Source of the DNA: a gamma proteobacterium endosymbiont of Lamellibrachia anaximandri
GTDB lineage: Bacteria; Pseudomonadota; Gammaproteobacteria; Chromatiales; Chromatiaceae
Length of the DNA: 64,000 bases
Assembly: GCA_016756855.1 (NCBI GenBank)
Contig: JAESPD010000004.1
Span: forward strand, 53,501 to 117,500
Direction: 5' to 3'
Below, in pieces: positions 47,741 through 58,175 of this stretch (position 1 is its first letter; each line of letters opens with the position of its first letter). Under the pieces are notes generated by a model. It saw nothing but the letters and a program-made list of their open reading frames with translations, did no database searches and was not told where the DNA came from. Position numbers and translations under genes: made by a program.

Positions 47741-49759
47741 TCAGCCTGCGTCAACAGGCCCAAGAAAAAGGGGAGCGTTTGAACCGCTCTTTTCTATGTG
47801 GATGAAATCCGCAGTGTCTCTTTTCAGGATCTCCAGCGGCGTCTGAAAATCGCTCTCCGTGACGGGATAGGTCAACAGACCGAGCAGGAATGCCTGGCGC
47901 TGGCGGGAGACGTTGCCGATCCAGAGTGGTTGTTGTTTCGGCTGTAACAACACTGGCGTGGACCAGAGGCGCAACACCAACTGTTCACCTGCGCCGGGGT
48001 GTTTTACCAGCGTGATGCTTTCATAACTGCCGTCGTGAACCTGGGGCAAAAGGGGAAGTTCCCGCAGTGCCAGAGAAGGGGAGAGCATTCGCAGCAGGTT
48101 GTGCCACCCTAACATCTCTGCCCGCTGCCAGTCCTGGTTCGCCAGGGTGTCGATCAGCGGCTGTGGTGCTCCGGCAAGCTGAACGTTGAACGGGTGATCC
48201 AATCGTTCACGTATATCGTGCCGATGGCGGGGCAGCGAGTCGGCTGCGCCCTGTTGCCAGGCTTGCAGGCTGATCGTCTGCGTCGGTGGGGCAGGGCGGT
48301 AACGCTGGAAATCCTCTGTTTGATAGAGGTGACTTCCCACAGCGGTGGCGAACCCAGCGGCGAGCACAGCGGTAAGTGTGAGTCCCAACCAGTGACGTTC
48401 CAACTCGGCATGCCGATACCAGGCCATGCCCAAGGCTGCGATCCAGGCAGTGCCCAACAGCAGACTGGCAACGACATCGCTCAGCCAGTGCGCGCCCAGA
48501 TAGAGCCGGGAGAGCGCTACGCCTGCGATAATGGTGCTGGCCAGGCTAGAGGGCAGCCAGCGCAGATTCAATGGTAGAGTCCTGGCGATAAGGATGGCAA
48601 GAAAGCCGTAGGTCACAGTCGCGCGTAGGACATGGGCGCTGGGAAACGCCCAGGGTCCCAGCCCTTCGATACCTTCCATTGGGCGGGGGATCTGCAAGCC
48701 ATATTTCAGTAGTAGCGGAGTAAGCAGTCCAAAGAGCGCAGCGGCCAGCCAGTGTTGCAGTGCCGGGAGGTGGCGCTCCTGGATCAGGAAAATCCCCACT
48801 GCAAGCGTCACCACGCTGATCGTAGAGAGGTCGGCAAAACGGCTGAGATGGAGCATCAGGTTGTCTGACCAGGGATTGCGTAGACTTTGAAGTCCGTTGA
48901 AGACCCAATGATCGGGCTGGCTGATCAGTGTTCCTTCCAACACCATTGCTGCGAGCAGCGCAAACAGGAAGGTGCCCAGCAGCAGCAGGGTTGCCAGGAT
49001 GCCGAATCCCCTGGCTTCCGGATGGGCGGGATTCCCCAGTGCGCTGGAGATCTCGCCCAGGAAGGGGTGTCTCGCGCCCCAGTTGGTGATGGTCTGGACG
49101 ATCCGGGTGGCGTGAGGTCGAATCAGCCGGAACAGTCGCCGGGAAACGGAGAAAATCAGCCAGATTCCCCCCACGCCCAAGAGCAGAACAGCCACCAACC
49201 GGAAAGCGACTTCGGCAGCGAGTTCGAGAGAGGCCCCGAAGACGATGCCGGGCAGCAGGTAGGCAGGTGCCCAGATCAGGGCAGAGAAAAAGTTGGCGAA
49301 AAAGAAGCGCCAGGCCGGCATCTCCAGCATGCCGGCGACGAGCGGAATAATCGCCCGCACCGGGCCGAAAAACCGGCCGATGGCGACGCTCTTGCCGCCA
49401 TATTTTCTGAAGAATTCAGTGCCGCGCTGTAGGGTTTCCGGATGGCGGCTGAAGGGCCAGAGATTGTGCAGCCGATCCTTATAGTATCTGCCAAGCCAGA
49501 AGCTGAGGCCATCCCCGGCGATGGCACCTCCGGCGGCCCACCAGAAGACCGGCCAGAACCCCAGAGTGCCGTTGGCGATCAGGGCGCCGAAACCAAACAT
49601 CATTACCACGCCGGGTACAAGAAGCCCGACAACGGCCACCGACTCTGAAAATGCGACCAGAAACACCACAACACCTGCCCATAGCGTGTGGTTTGAGATC
49701 CATTCCAATAGTGGGTTGAGAAGGTCGGTCACGGGGAGAGGATAATGGTAAAAGAACAA
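47741..49759 (-). CDS. DedA-like / PAP2 phosphatase fusion with LssY-like C-terminus
   Basis: 672 aa; N-term DedA (FLVAFSESVAVVGLLVPGVVMMFGFGALIA), middle PAP2 (FPSAHVLRATVTYGFLA ... LSRLYLGAHWLSDVVASLLLG). Confidence 0.88.
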   Translation of the reverse strand: MFFYHYPLPVTDLLNPLLEWISNHTLWAGVVVFLVAFSESVAVVGLLVPGVVMMFGFGALIANGTLGFWPVFWWAAGGAIAGDGLSFWLGRYYKDRLHNLWPFSRHPETLQRGTEFFRKYGGKSVAIGRFFGPVRAIIPLVAGMLEMPAWRFFFANFFSALIWAPAYLLPGIVFGASLELAAEVAFRLVAVLLLGVGGIWLIFSVSRRLFRLIRPHATRIVQTITNWGARHPFLGEISSALGNPAHPEARGFGILATLLLLGTFLFALLAAMVLEGTLISQPDHWVFNGLQSLRNPWSDNLMLHLSRFADLSTISVVTLAVGIFLIQERHLPALQHWLAAALFGLLTPLLLKYGLQIPRPMEGIEGLGPWAFPSAHVLRATVTYGFLAILIARTLPLNLRWLPSSLASTIIAGVALSRLYLGAHWLSDVVASLLLGTAWIAALGMAWYRHAELERHWLGLTLTAVLAAGFATAVGSHLYQTEDFQRYRPAPPTQTISLQAWQQGAADSLPRHRHDIRERLDHPFNVQLAGAPQPLIDTLANQDWQRAEMLGWHNLLRMLSPSLALRELPLLPQVHDGSYESITLVKHPGAGEQLVLRLWSTPVLLQPKQQPLWIGNVSRQRQAFLLGLLTYPVTESDFQTPLEILKRDTADFIHIEKSGSNAPLFLGPVDAG

Positions 49760-49860
49760 AGGTAAAAGAGTGAGTCTTGACCGAAAGTCCAGTGGGTTGT
49801 TCGCGACGAGGCGAGCGACCGGATAAGAAGGTGGGGCTGAGGTTGGAAAAAATACTGCGT

Positions 49861-50760
49861 TTAATTCTTGTTGGATCTCCTCCTATCGAGTCGCATCTTG
49901 CGACTGATTCGTCGTTGCTGGTTTAGTTTATTGACCAGATGGAGTGCATCCATGTAGGGAACGACTCCGTTGTGCCGGATGACTTCCCGGCCTAGTGGAC
50001 TGTTGGCAAAACGGATGAACTTCATTACCTCACTTCGGTTACTGTTCTTGAAATTACTCACCAGGTAAAGTGGTCGATAGAGCAGATAGGTCCCCGATTT
50101 GATGTTTTCATAGGTAGGGGCTTTGCCTTCAAGTTTAAGGATTTTGACATTGCGTTTTCGGGCGCTGCTGACACCGGTGATTGTCAGGCTGTTGAGATTG
50201 TTTTCAGTCTCCTGTTCCAGCGGGCCTGACGAGGGAAAAATGATGTCAGAGGCGAAGTCCATGCCAGGTGCAGCAAAAAGATATTCGCGGATGGTGTGAC
50301 CAACGCCTGAAATCTTGCCCTTGCGAATCAGTAGGTCGATGGGTTGGTCAGTCCCGCCTAACTGTGCCCAGTTGGTGATTTTTCCAGTGTAGACCGCTTT
50401 CAGATCCTGCAGCGAGATGTTGTTTATCGGATTCTTCTTATGGGTGATGACCACCAGCGCATCCCAGGCAACGGGGTGAAATTGAACCGATTTCTCCGCG
50501 GGATCATCCCACAGTTTGTTACGGCAGCTACCGCCTATGTCAACTTTGTTGGCAGCGACCTGACGTATGCCCTTTGTGGCTCCGCCCCCGGAGAGCTGGA
50601 TCTCCGTCTGTGTTTCCCGCTGGTAGGCGTGGCTCAACTCAGCCATGAATGCCTTTTTAGTGATGCCGCAACCAACCCAGGTCAAAGTGTCGCTGTAAGC
50701 TGGCGATAGAGTGAGACAGAGCAGGCAGGTGAGGATGAGGTGGCGAACGGTAGGGTGCAA
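49861..50760 (-). CDS. PstS-like phosphate ABC transporter substrate-binding family protein
   Basis: 299 aa, TLTWVGCGITKKAFMAELSHAYQRET...GGGATKGIRQVAANKVDIGGSCR..DLKAVYTGKITNWAQLGG. Confidence 0.82.
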   Translation of the reverse strand: MHPTVRHLILTCLLCLTLSPAYSDTLTWVGCGITKKAFMAELSHAYQRETQTEIQLSGGGATKGIRQVAANKVDIGGSCRNKLWDDPAEKSVQFHPVAWDALVVITHKKNPINNISLQDLKAVYTGKITNWAQLGGTDQPIDLLIRKGKISGVGHTIREYLFAAPGMDFASDIIFPSSGPLEQETENNLNSLTITGVSSARKRNVKILKLEGKAPTYENIKSGTYLLYRPLYLVSNFKNSNRSEVMKFIRFANSPLGREVIRHNGVVPYMDALHLVNKLNQQRRISRKMRLDRRRSNKN

Positions 50761-51262
50761 GTGGATATCTCCTCAATCGGACTCCCTTCCATTCTGGATA
50801 ATCTTATAGTCATCCGATTATTGTCCAGATTTAATTTGAAAACAATTGTGGCTTGGCCAGAGAGCAAATTCTCTCTTCACCCAGATGCCTTAATGGTTTC
50901 AGATAATTCCTACAATGGACGTAGATTTTTCTGCTGGCACTGCCCGAGCACGGATAGTGCATTAATTCCCAGGAAAGGCGGCCGATGAACTTTGGAGGGG
51001 CAGGGAAGTCCTGCCTTGTATCTGGTTTGTGACAGGTAACCAGACACAAAGAATGGTGTCGAACCGAAAGCCCTCGCCAGGGATTGGTGCAGGCTTTTGT
51101 CTTCGCCGGATGTGTAGGAAATGGTTCGCATGAAAAATACATCTGTCCGCTTTTTGCCTTCGGTATTCTCCTCATTCTCGTTCTGTGACCCCATCGCATT
51201 CGCGATTGTGAAAAAAGAAATAGAATTTATTGGGATTCTGTTGATCGGTTGGGGAGAAAGGG

Positions 51263-51913
51263 ATGAAAAGAAAGCTTGGTCCTATGGTGGCATTGCTCGG
51301 AATTGGGCTGCTTGGAAATAATGCGATGGCTGAAGGCTTTGCATTGACCGGCAAGGTCAGCTCTCTGGGATTGGGCCTGGAAGGCACCCTGGGAATAACT
51401 GAGTCGCTGAACGCGCGCTTGGGTTTCAACGGTTTTAATTATGATTACTCATATACGCAGGATGATACAGATTACGACATGACGCTGGATCTTCAGACGA
51501 TTTCGCTGCTGGCCGACTGGCACCCGTTTGATTCCGGTTTTCGCGTCAGTGCCGGGCTGATGTCCAACAATAACGAGCTAACTGGCACTGCGCTGCCTGT
51601 CGGCGGTTCTTTGAATATTGGTGGTACCGACTACGATGTTGGACTCGATGCAATAGTCGGTTTTAATTCCAGTGCCCCCTATCTTGGTATCGGCTGGGGC
51701 AATGCCGTTAGCGCTGACAAGGGCTGGGGCTTTAATCTCGATGTGGGAGTATTGTATCAGGGGTCACCCGAGGTCGGTTTGACGCCGTTCGGTGCCGATG
51801 CGGGCATTGTGGATGCTGATGATTTGGCAGCCGAAGTGCAGCGTGTGGAAAGCGACTTCGAGAACTTCAAGTACTATCCTGTGGTCTCGCTAGGCGTCTC
51901 CTACAAATTCTAA
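51263..51913 (+). CDS. Predicted outer-membrane beta-barrel protein
   Basis: 216 aa; signal peptide, glycine/aromatic alternating strands, C-terminal VSYKF. Confidence 0.8.
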   Translation: MKRKLGPMVALLGIGLLGNNAMAEGFALTGKVSSLGLGLEGTLGITESLNARLGFNGFNYDYSYTQDDTDYDMTLDLQTISLLADWHPFDSGFRVSAGLMSNNNELTGTALPVGGSLNIGGTDYDVGLDAIVGFNSSAPYLGIGWGNAVSADKGWGFNLDVGVLYQGSPEVGLTPFGADAGIVDADDLAAEVQRVESDFENFKYYPVVSLGVSYKF

Positions 51914-51933
51914 GTCTTGCAAAAAGTGAAAAA

Positions 51934-51978
51934 AAAGAATAAGGGGACAAATTTTTTAAATTTGTCCCCTTATTCTTT
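51934..51978. repeat. Perfect 21-bp-stem palindrome (REP/RAYT-like or terminator)
   Basis: AAAGAATAAGGGGACAAATTT-ttt-AAATTTGTCCCCTTATTCTTT. Confidence 0.8.
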
Positions 51979-52030
51979 AAGCTGGAGGCTTGACTGCCAA
52001 CAGGTTAGGTGAAAATCCTGCTGTTACCTG

Positions 52031-53314
52031 TCACCTTAATTCCCCAAACACCTCTCCTGCTGCATCAATAGTCGCCTGCAGATCCGCATCGGAGTGGGCG
52101 GCGGAGACGAAACCCGCCTCGTAGGATGAGGGAGCGAGATAGACGCCGCGGTCCAGCATGGCGTGGAAAAACTGTTTGAAGCGCTCCTGATTGCAGGCGG
52201 TGGCACCCGCAAAGTCGGTGACCTTGCCGGCATCTGTGAAGAAGAGGCCAAACATGCCGCCGATGTGGTTTTCAGCCATCGGGATGCCTGCCGCTTTGGC
52301 CTTTTCCATGATGCCGGTGACCAGGGTCTCCACCTTGGCGGAGAGGGTGTCGAAGAAATCGGGCACGGATATCAACTCGAGGGTCTGTAGTCCGGCGGTC
52401 ATTGCCACTGGATTGCCGGAGAGGGTGCCGGCCTGATAGACGGGACCCAGCGGGGCGATCTTCTCCATGATCTCCTGTTTCCCGCCGAAGGCGCCAACCG
52501 GCATGCCGCCGCCGATCACTTTGCCCAGGGTGGTGAGGTCGGGTTTGATACCGTAGTAACCCTGTACACCGCCCAGGGCGACGCGGAAGCCGGTCATCAC
52601 CTCGTCAAAGATCAGCACGCTGCCGTGCTGGTCACAGACTTCACGCAGGGTCTCCAGGAAGCCGGGAAGCGGCGGGATGCAGTTCATGTTGCCCGCCACC
52701 GGCTCGACGATGATACAGGCGATCTCGTCGCCGATGCTGGCGAAGGTCTCTTTGACCTGCTCTGCGTCGTTGTAGTTGAGGGTGATGGTGTGCTCCGCCA
52801 ATGAGGTGGGGACGCCGGGGGAGGAGGGTTCTCCCAGGGTCAACATGCCGGAGCCCGCCTTCACCAGCAGGGAGTCGGAGTGGCCGTGGTAGCAGCCTTC
52901 GAATTTAACGATCTTGTCCCGACCGGTGTAACCCCGGGCGAGACGGATCGCTGACATGGTGGCCTCGGTGCCGGAGCTGACCATGCGCACCATGTCCATG
53001 CTCGGCACCAGCTCGCAGACCTTGTCTGCCATCCGGCTCTCAAGTTCGGTGGGGGCGCCGAAACTCAGCCCTTTGTCGATAACAGATGCGACTGCCTCGA
53101 TTACTTCGTGGTGGGCGTGTCCCAGAATCATCGGCCCCCAGGAGCCGACATAGTCGATATAACGTGTGCCATCCGGGTCAAAGATATAGGGTCCGGCGGC
53201 ACAGTCGATGAATACCGGATCACCGCCGACGCCCTTGAAGGCCCGCACCGGCGAATTCACGCCACCGGGGATATGTTGCTGGGCATGGGCGAAAAGGTCG
53301 TGAGAGCGGCTCAT
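52031..53314 (-). CDS. hemL: Glutamate-1-semialdehyde 2,1-aminomutase
   Basis: 427 aa, [35 protein letters not shown]. Confidence 0.97.
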   Translation of the reverse strand: MSRSHDLFAHAQQHIPGGVNSPVRAFKGVGGDPVFIDCAAGPYIFDPDGTRYIDYVGSWGPMILGHAHHEVIEAVASVIDKGLSFGAPTELESRMADKVCELVPSMDMVRMVSSGTEATMSAIRLARGYTGRDKIVKFEGCYHGHSDSLLVKAGSGMLTLGEPSSPGVPTSLAEHTITLNYNDAEQVKETFASIGDEIACIIVEPVAGNMNCIPPLPGFLETLREVCDQHGSVLIFDEVMTGFRVALGGVQGYYGIKPDLTTLGKVIGGGMPVGAFGGKQEIMEKIAPLGPVYQAGTLSGNPVAMTAGLQTLELISVPDFFDTLSAKVETLVTGIMEKAKAAGIPMAENHIGGMFGLFFTDAGKVTDFAGATACNQERFKQFFHAMLDRGVYLAPSSYEAGFVSAAHSDADLQATIDAAGEVFGELR

Positions 53315-53958
53315 CGTGGTAAATCCTCCGGTTGGAATAGTTTGTTTAATCTTGCGGCGGCGAGTCGAATGTCTGTCTGATTGAAAATTGCTTCGATGAC
53401 AGCCAGCATATCGGCGCCCGCGTCTATTAGTGGGCCGCCATTCTCCGGCGTAATGCCGCCGATGGCAACCAGTGGCTGTGGCAGTTCACGGCTGGCCTGG
53501 TGCAGCAGTTCGGCATCGGCCTGTACCGCATCGGGTTTTGTCTGTGAGGGAAAGAAGCGTCCGAAGGCGATATAGTCCGCTCCAGTCCGGCTTGCTTCAC
53601 GGGCCAGTTCAAGCTGGTTGTAGCAGGAGACGCCGATGATCGCCTCCGATCCCAGCACTGCTCTTGCCTGTGGCAGGGAAGCATCGTCCCGGCCCAGATG
53701 GATGCCGTCGGCTCCGATGCTTCTCGCCAGTTCCAGATCGTCGTTGATCAGCAGCAGCGCATGGTGCTCCCGGCAGAGTTTGAGCAGGTTCTTTGCTTCG
53801 GCCTGTCGTCGCGGCCTGTCGCCACTTTTGTCCCGGTACTGGATGATGTGCGCGCCTCCCAGCAAGGCTTGGCTGACTTGTTCAGTCAGGTTTTGATTCT
53901 GTGCAAGCGTTGTGTCGGTGATGGCGTAGAGACCGCGAAATCGGGTGATTCTGTTCAT
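53311..53958 (-). CDS. thiE: Thiamine-phosphate synthase
   Basis: 215 aa, [43 protein letters not shown]. Confidence 0.95.
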   Translation of the reverse strand: MNRITRFRGLYAITDTTLAQNQNLTEQVSQALLGGAHIIQYRDKSGDRPRRQAEAKNLLKLCREHHALLLINDDLELARSIGADGIHLGRDDASLPQARAVLGSEAIIGVSCYNQLELAREASRTGADYIAFGRFFPSQTKPDAVQADAELLHQASRELPQPLVAIGGITPENGGPLIDAGADMLAVIEAIFNQTDIRLAAARLNKLFQPEDLPR

Positions 53959-54764
53959 TTTTCAGGTTGGCTGGTGTGGCGCTGCAGTCTGTCCGGCAGG
54001 GATTGGCAACGACCGCTGCGAAAGCCGTACCGTAGACTCTCCCAAGTGTATTGCTGGGCATTATTGACCGCTTCAAGCAGATCTCTTCCGCTTGCCATAT
54101 TGGCTGCAATGGCCGCAGCCAGGGTGCAGCCGGAGCCGTGATACTCGCCGGGCAGTCGCAGCCAGTCAGCATCAGTGAGCAGCCCAGTCTTGTCGTAGAG
54201 GCGGTTGGTTACGCGGTCACTCTGCTCATGGGTACCGGTAATCAGAACATATTCAACGCCGGTTTTGAGCAGAGTGCGGGCACACTGTTCGAGTGACTCA
54301 GTATGCGGCGCCAGCCGTCGAGCCTCAGGGCTGTTTGGGGTGACCAAGGCGCATAGCGGCAGCAGCTGTTGCCGGATGGTCGACAGCAGGCTCTCTGTGG
54401 CCAGTGGGGTGCCGCTGCCAGCTGCCAGCACAGGATCGAGAACAACCGGGATGTCTTCATGCTCTTTTAACAGATCGGCTATCGCACTGGCGGTGACAGT
54501 GTCTCCCAGCAGGCCGATCTTGATGACAGAGACCAGGCCGTCGTTCAGAACTGCTTCTGCCTGGGCGATGACCTGCTTGGCGGGGAGTGGCATCACTGCC
54601 TGCACGTCGCAACTGTCCTGCAGTGTCAGGCAAGTGATTGCAGTGGCACAGTGGCAACCATTTGCGCCGACCGCCTCGATATCGGCCTGTATGCCTGCGC
54701 CGCCACCGGGATCGTGGCCACCGATGGCAAGTACGACCGGTAGTTTGCGGAATGAGGGTTTCAT
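53955..54764 (-). CDS. thiD: Hydroxymethylpyrimidine/phosphomethylpyrimidine kinase
   Basis: 269 aa, VVLAIGGHDPGGGAGIQADIEA; GEYHGSGCTLAAAIAANMA. Confidence 0.94.
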   Translation of the reverse strand: MKPSFRKLPVVLAIGGHDPGGGAGIQADIEAVGANGCHCATAITCLTLQDSCDVQAVMPLPAKQVIAQAEAVLNDGLVSVIKIGLLGDTVTASAIADLLKEHEDIPVVLDPVLAAGSGTPLATESLLSTIRQQLLPLCALVTPNSPEARRLAPHTESLEQCARTLLKTGVEYVLITGTHEQSDRVTNRLYDKTGLLTDADWLRLPGEYHGSGCTLAAAIAANMASGRDLLEAVNNAQQYTWESLRYGFRSGRCQSLPDRLQRHTSQPEK

Positions 54765-54967
54765 GTAGGTGATTGTACGTTTTTTTTCCTTTTCGGTAAT
54801 GGATTACCCTGGAATTGTCATTGCAAACAGACCAATGCAGGGTTTTTACTAGGATTGGTCGGTTTGCCTGCTAAACTGTGAGTTACGGTATCCCGCCGAC
54901 GAAGCGTTGAGACCGGGTGTAGGCAGTGGGACCCGGAGCATCAGGTCACAGCAAGCGGAGGAGTTTC

Positions 54968-55444
54968 ATGAGTCCATATCAGCAAAATATGACAGACGTA
55001 GCCCGCAATTTTTGCGAGTTGGTCGATCGTCTGCAGGATGGGGATGAGAAATGGCTGCATGAGGTCGCGAGCCTCCTGCCCCGCCTGCACGCCGCAGTCT
55101 CATCGATTGAGCAGCCGGGTGAAGACGATGGACACTATGTTTATGCCGATCTGGATGCCCGTTTTGAACTCTACTCCTATCTGCGTCAGCTGCTGGGTGA
55201 ACGCGATGGCTATTGGATGGAGTTTGATGTATCGGAGGATGGTCAAAGCATGAGCGGCAGCCTTGCAGATGACCTGACCGACATCTATTGTGAACTCAAG
55301 CATGGCCTGAAGTTGATGGAGGGGGAGCCGGATCAGGCCATCGAAGGTTGGCGAAAGGGCTACCATCTGCATTGGGGGCAGCATCTGGTGGATGCAGAAC
55401 GGCATCTCTACGAGCTCAAGGCCCGCAATCAACTCGATCTATAG
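54968..55444 (+). CDS. DUF5063-like protein
   Basis: MSPYQQNMTDVARNFCELVDRL...; family from memory. Confidence 0.65.
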   Translation: MSPYQQNMTDVARNFCELVDRLQDGDEKWLHEVASLLPRLHAAVSSIEQPGEDDGHYVYADLDARFELYSYLRQLLGERDGYWMEFDVSEDGQSMSGSLADDLTDIYCELKHGLKLMEGEPDQAIEGWRKGYHLHWGQHLVDAERHLYELKARNQLDL

Positions 55445-55598
55445 CCCGTTTTCATCGCTGCATCCGGTCAACTGGGGATTCAGCAGCGAAGAATGTCTAT
55501 CCCGTAATACCTCCTAAAAAGCTGGGTTTAGTGGTTCTTTGTATAATCTTTTGCTAACATACGTAGTCTTTATCAGATAATTTTTAGGAGAAATCGGG

Positions 55599-55973
55599 AT
55601 GAGTGGTACTGCACTGACCGAGAGTGACCTGACCCTGACCGAGATGGCTCAGGCTAAAATGGGTGAGCTGTTTCAGCAGGTTGAAGACAACATTGAAGGC
55701 GTACGGGTATTTGCAACCCCTGGTGGTTGCAGTGGCGTCAGCTTCGGCATGACTTTCAGCGACGCGATCAATGCCAATGATGGCATACTTGCCTGTGAAG
55801 GTTTTAAAGTGATTGTTGATGATGGCACCATGCAGTATCTGCGCGGTGTCGAGATCGACTTCGTTGATCGTGGCGACGGCAATGCCAGCTTCGTATTCAA
55901 TAACCTCCAGCCGGTTGACGGTGGTGGCGGTTGTGGCACCTGTGGCTCCTCCCAGGGTGGCGGCTGCGGCTGA
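55599..55973 (+). CDS. HesB/IscA-family protein with Cys/Gly-rich C-terminus
   Basis: 124 aa; LTEMAQAKMGELFQQV...GGCSGVSFGM...; tail GGGGCGTCGSSQGGGCG. Confidence 0.8.
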   Translation: MSGTALTESDLTLTEMAQAKMGELFQQVEDNIEGVRVFATPGGCSGVSFGMTFSDAINANDGILACEGFKVIVDDGTMQYLRGVEIDFVDRGDGNASFVFNNLQPVDGGGGCGTCGSSQGGGCG

Positions 55974-56097
55974 TTCGACCCCTTTACGAGAATCCAAATT
56001 ACCGCGGATGGTGTTGCCACTCCGCGGTTTTTTGTGCCTGCCAGGTTGAGTCTCGGTGGTTCGGAAACTGTTGCCAAAGTGCTGAGGTGGATCGGAG

Positions 56098-57300
56098 ATG
56101 AATCAAAAAGTGGTTGAACTTGCCGTGGTTGGTGCGGGTATCAGCGGGCTTGGTTTTGCTCATATGTCCCTCAAGCGGGGCATTCAGCCTCTCGTGCTGG
56201 AGGCAGCGGAACAGGTCGGTGGCTGCCTGCGCAGTCATTGCTTTGATACGCCGGAAGGCGAATTCTGGACGGAGCTTGGCGCTCACACCTGCTATAACAG
56301 CTACGGAAACCTGCTGCAGATGTTGGAGGATACCGGTCAGCTTGAGTCACTGCTTAAAAAAGAGAAACTCCCCTATCGTCTGCTGACGCCCGCTGGTCTG
56401 AAAAGTATCCCCTCGCAGCTGAAACTGACCGAGTTGTTGGGTGTGCTGCCCCGGTTGTTCAGGTTGAAAAAGGCGGGCCACACGGTTAAGGAGTATTTTG
56501 GCGGAATTATTGGCGAGCAAAATTTCCAGAAGGTGATTGGTCCGGCCCTGGATGCGGTCATCTGCCAGTCCTCGGCAGAGTTTCCCGCCGATGCGCTGTT
56601 TCGCAAGAAGCCACGACGCAAGGAGATCCTGCGCAGCTATACTGTTGCTGGGGGCGTTCAGCAGTTTGCTGCCGCTATCGCCGCTCAGCCAAGTCTTGAT
56701 ATCCGCACGGGAATATCTGTCGTGGGGTTGGATCGGCTCGAACGTGGTTATCTGCTTAAACTAAGCGATGGCAGCGAGATGGAGGCGCAGCGTCTGGCCC
56801 TGGCTGTGGCGCCGGATATCGCGGCAACCCTGCTTCAATCGGTAAATCCGGAGCTTGCGGCGTTGATGTCCCAGGTCGATATGGTGGATATCGAAAGCGT
56901 TTCCGTATTTTGTGAGGCTGAGAAGCTGTCGTTGGAGCCGGTATCGGGCATCATTGGCCAGGATGATGATTTCTATTCAGCGTTATCCCGCGATCCCGTA
57001 CCCGATGCCCGTTATCGGGGGTTTACCTTCCACTTTCGCCCCGGACGGCTCGACGAGGCTGGACAGCTTGAGCGTATCCGGGCTGTGCTTGGGCTTGCTG
57101 AGCAGGACCTGTTGGCAACCATTTCCAAAACCAATCGCCTGCCCGCACTCAGGCTGGGGCATGGAGAGCGCATCACATCGATCGACCAGATGCTGCAGAA
57201 CCAGCCGTTGGCGCTGACAGGCAATTGGTTCAGCGGCGTCTCCATCGAAGATAGTCTTGCGCGCTCTGCAACGGAGTTTGACAGGCTTTTTCCCGCTTGA
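56098..57300 (+). CDS. FAD-dependent oxidoreductase, protoporphyrinogen oxidase-like
   Basis: 400 aa, Rossmann GAGISGLGFAHMSLKRGIQPLVLEAAEQVGG. Confidence 0.85.
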   Translation: MNQKVVELAVVGAGISGLGFAHMSLKRGIQPLVLEAAEQVGGCLRSHCFDTPEGEFWTELGAHTCYNSYGNLLQMLEDTGQLESLLKKEKLPYRLLTPAGLKSIPSQLKLTELLGVLPRLFRLKKAGHTVKEYFGGIIGEQNFQKVIGPALDAVICQSSAEFPADALFRKKPRRKEILRSYTVAGGVQQFAAAIAAQPSLDIRTGISVVGLDRLERGYLLKLSDGSEMEAQRLALAVAPDIAATLLQSVNPELAALMSQVDMVDIESVSVFCEAEKLSLEPVSGIIGQDDDFYSALSRDPVPDARYRGFTFHFRPGRLDEAGQLERIRAVLGLAEQDLLATISKTNRLPALRLGHGERITSIDQMLQNQPLALTGNWFSGVSIEDSLARSATEFDRLFPA

Positions 57301-57301
57301 G

Positions 57302-57988
57302 CTACTCTTTCTGTTTCCCTGCAGCGTCGTGATAGAGCGACTTCAGGGTGTCTTTGCGGCTGCCTCCAGTGGGCGGTGATTCGTTTTTCCTGCCACTGAA
57401 AAACGCTTTAATGCGGTGAAACAGGCGCTTCAGTGCACGCCAGATCCTCGGCAGCAGCCAGATAACCAGCAAGAGAAAGACCCCCAACGAAACAAGAAAG
57501 GCAATGGGGTAGTGCAGCGCAGCCCATAGTCCGCCGATGACTGCAACATCCTCAGCCACAGATGCGGTCCAGTTTGTAACGGGTTCCGGCGATGTGTTGA
57601 TCAGGATGCGGGAACCTGTTTTGGTGAGATGACTGCCGGCAGCCATGGTGCCCCCAACCAGAAATGCAGCAAACTCGGCGGTCTCGCTGACCCCCAGGCC
57701 ACTGACTGCGCCGGCAGCCAGTATCGCACCTGCCGGGATTCGAATGAATGTATGGATTGCGTCCCAGCCCGTATCGACCCCGGGGGTTTTGTCGGCAAAG
57801 AATTCGACGCAGTACATAATGCCCGCAGCTGTCATCACCATCGGGTCGGAGAGTATCTCCAGTCCCGGTGGCAGATCGACATTGCCGGTGGCGCCCATAT
57901 AACCCAACATGAAGACGGCGGCATAGAGATTGATGCCAGCGGCCCAGCCTGCCCCGAGCGTCAGGGCCAGTATCTCGACGGTATCCAT
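57302..57988 (-). CDS. DUF4126-like membrane protein
   Basis: 228 aa, LTLGAGWAAGINLYAAVFMLGYMG...EFFADKTPGVDTGWDAIHTFIRIPAGA. Confidence 0.85.
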   Translation of the reverse strand: MDTVEILALTLGAGWAAGINLYAAVFMLGYMGATGNVDLPPGLEILSDPMVMTAAGIMYCVEFFADKTPGVDTGWDAIHTFIRIPAGAILAAGAVSGLGVSETAEFAAFLVGGTMAAGSHLTKTGSRILINTSPEPVTNWTASVAEDVAVIGGLWAALHYPIAFLVSLGVFLLLVIWLLPRIWRALKRLFHRIKAFFSGRKNESPPTGGSRKDTLKSLYHDAAGKQKE

Positions 57989-58175
57989 AGCTTATCCTTG
58001 ATGCTTGCTTCCACTATATATTAGGGCCATTGCTGACAGTTTCCAGTCTGCCGGAGTGTTTTTTACCTTTTTGCCGTTTTCCTTTGCTCACGGGACGTTC
58101 CGCTTCCGCTTTCCAGATTCTGTCCGTATTATTGATCGTTCGTGTTGAAGATGAAGCGTTAAGGATTCGAGAGCG

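Noticed and set aside
53311-54780. TPP riboswitch near thiE/thiD
   Set aside because: I looked upstream of thiD (54765-54960) for the conserved TPP thi-box pattern and did not see one I could support
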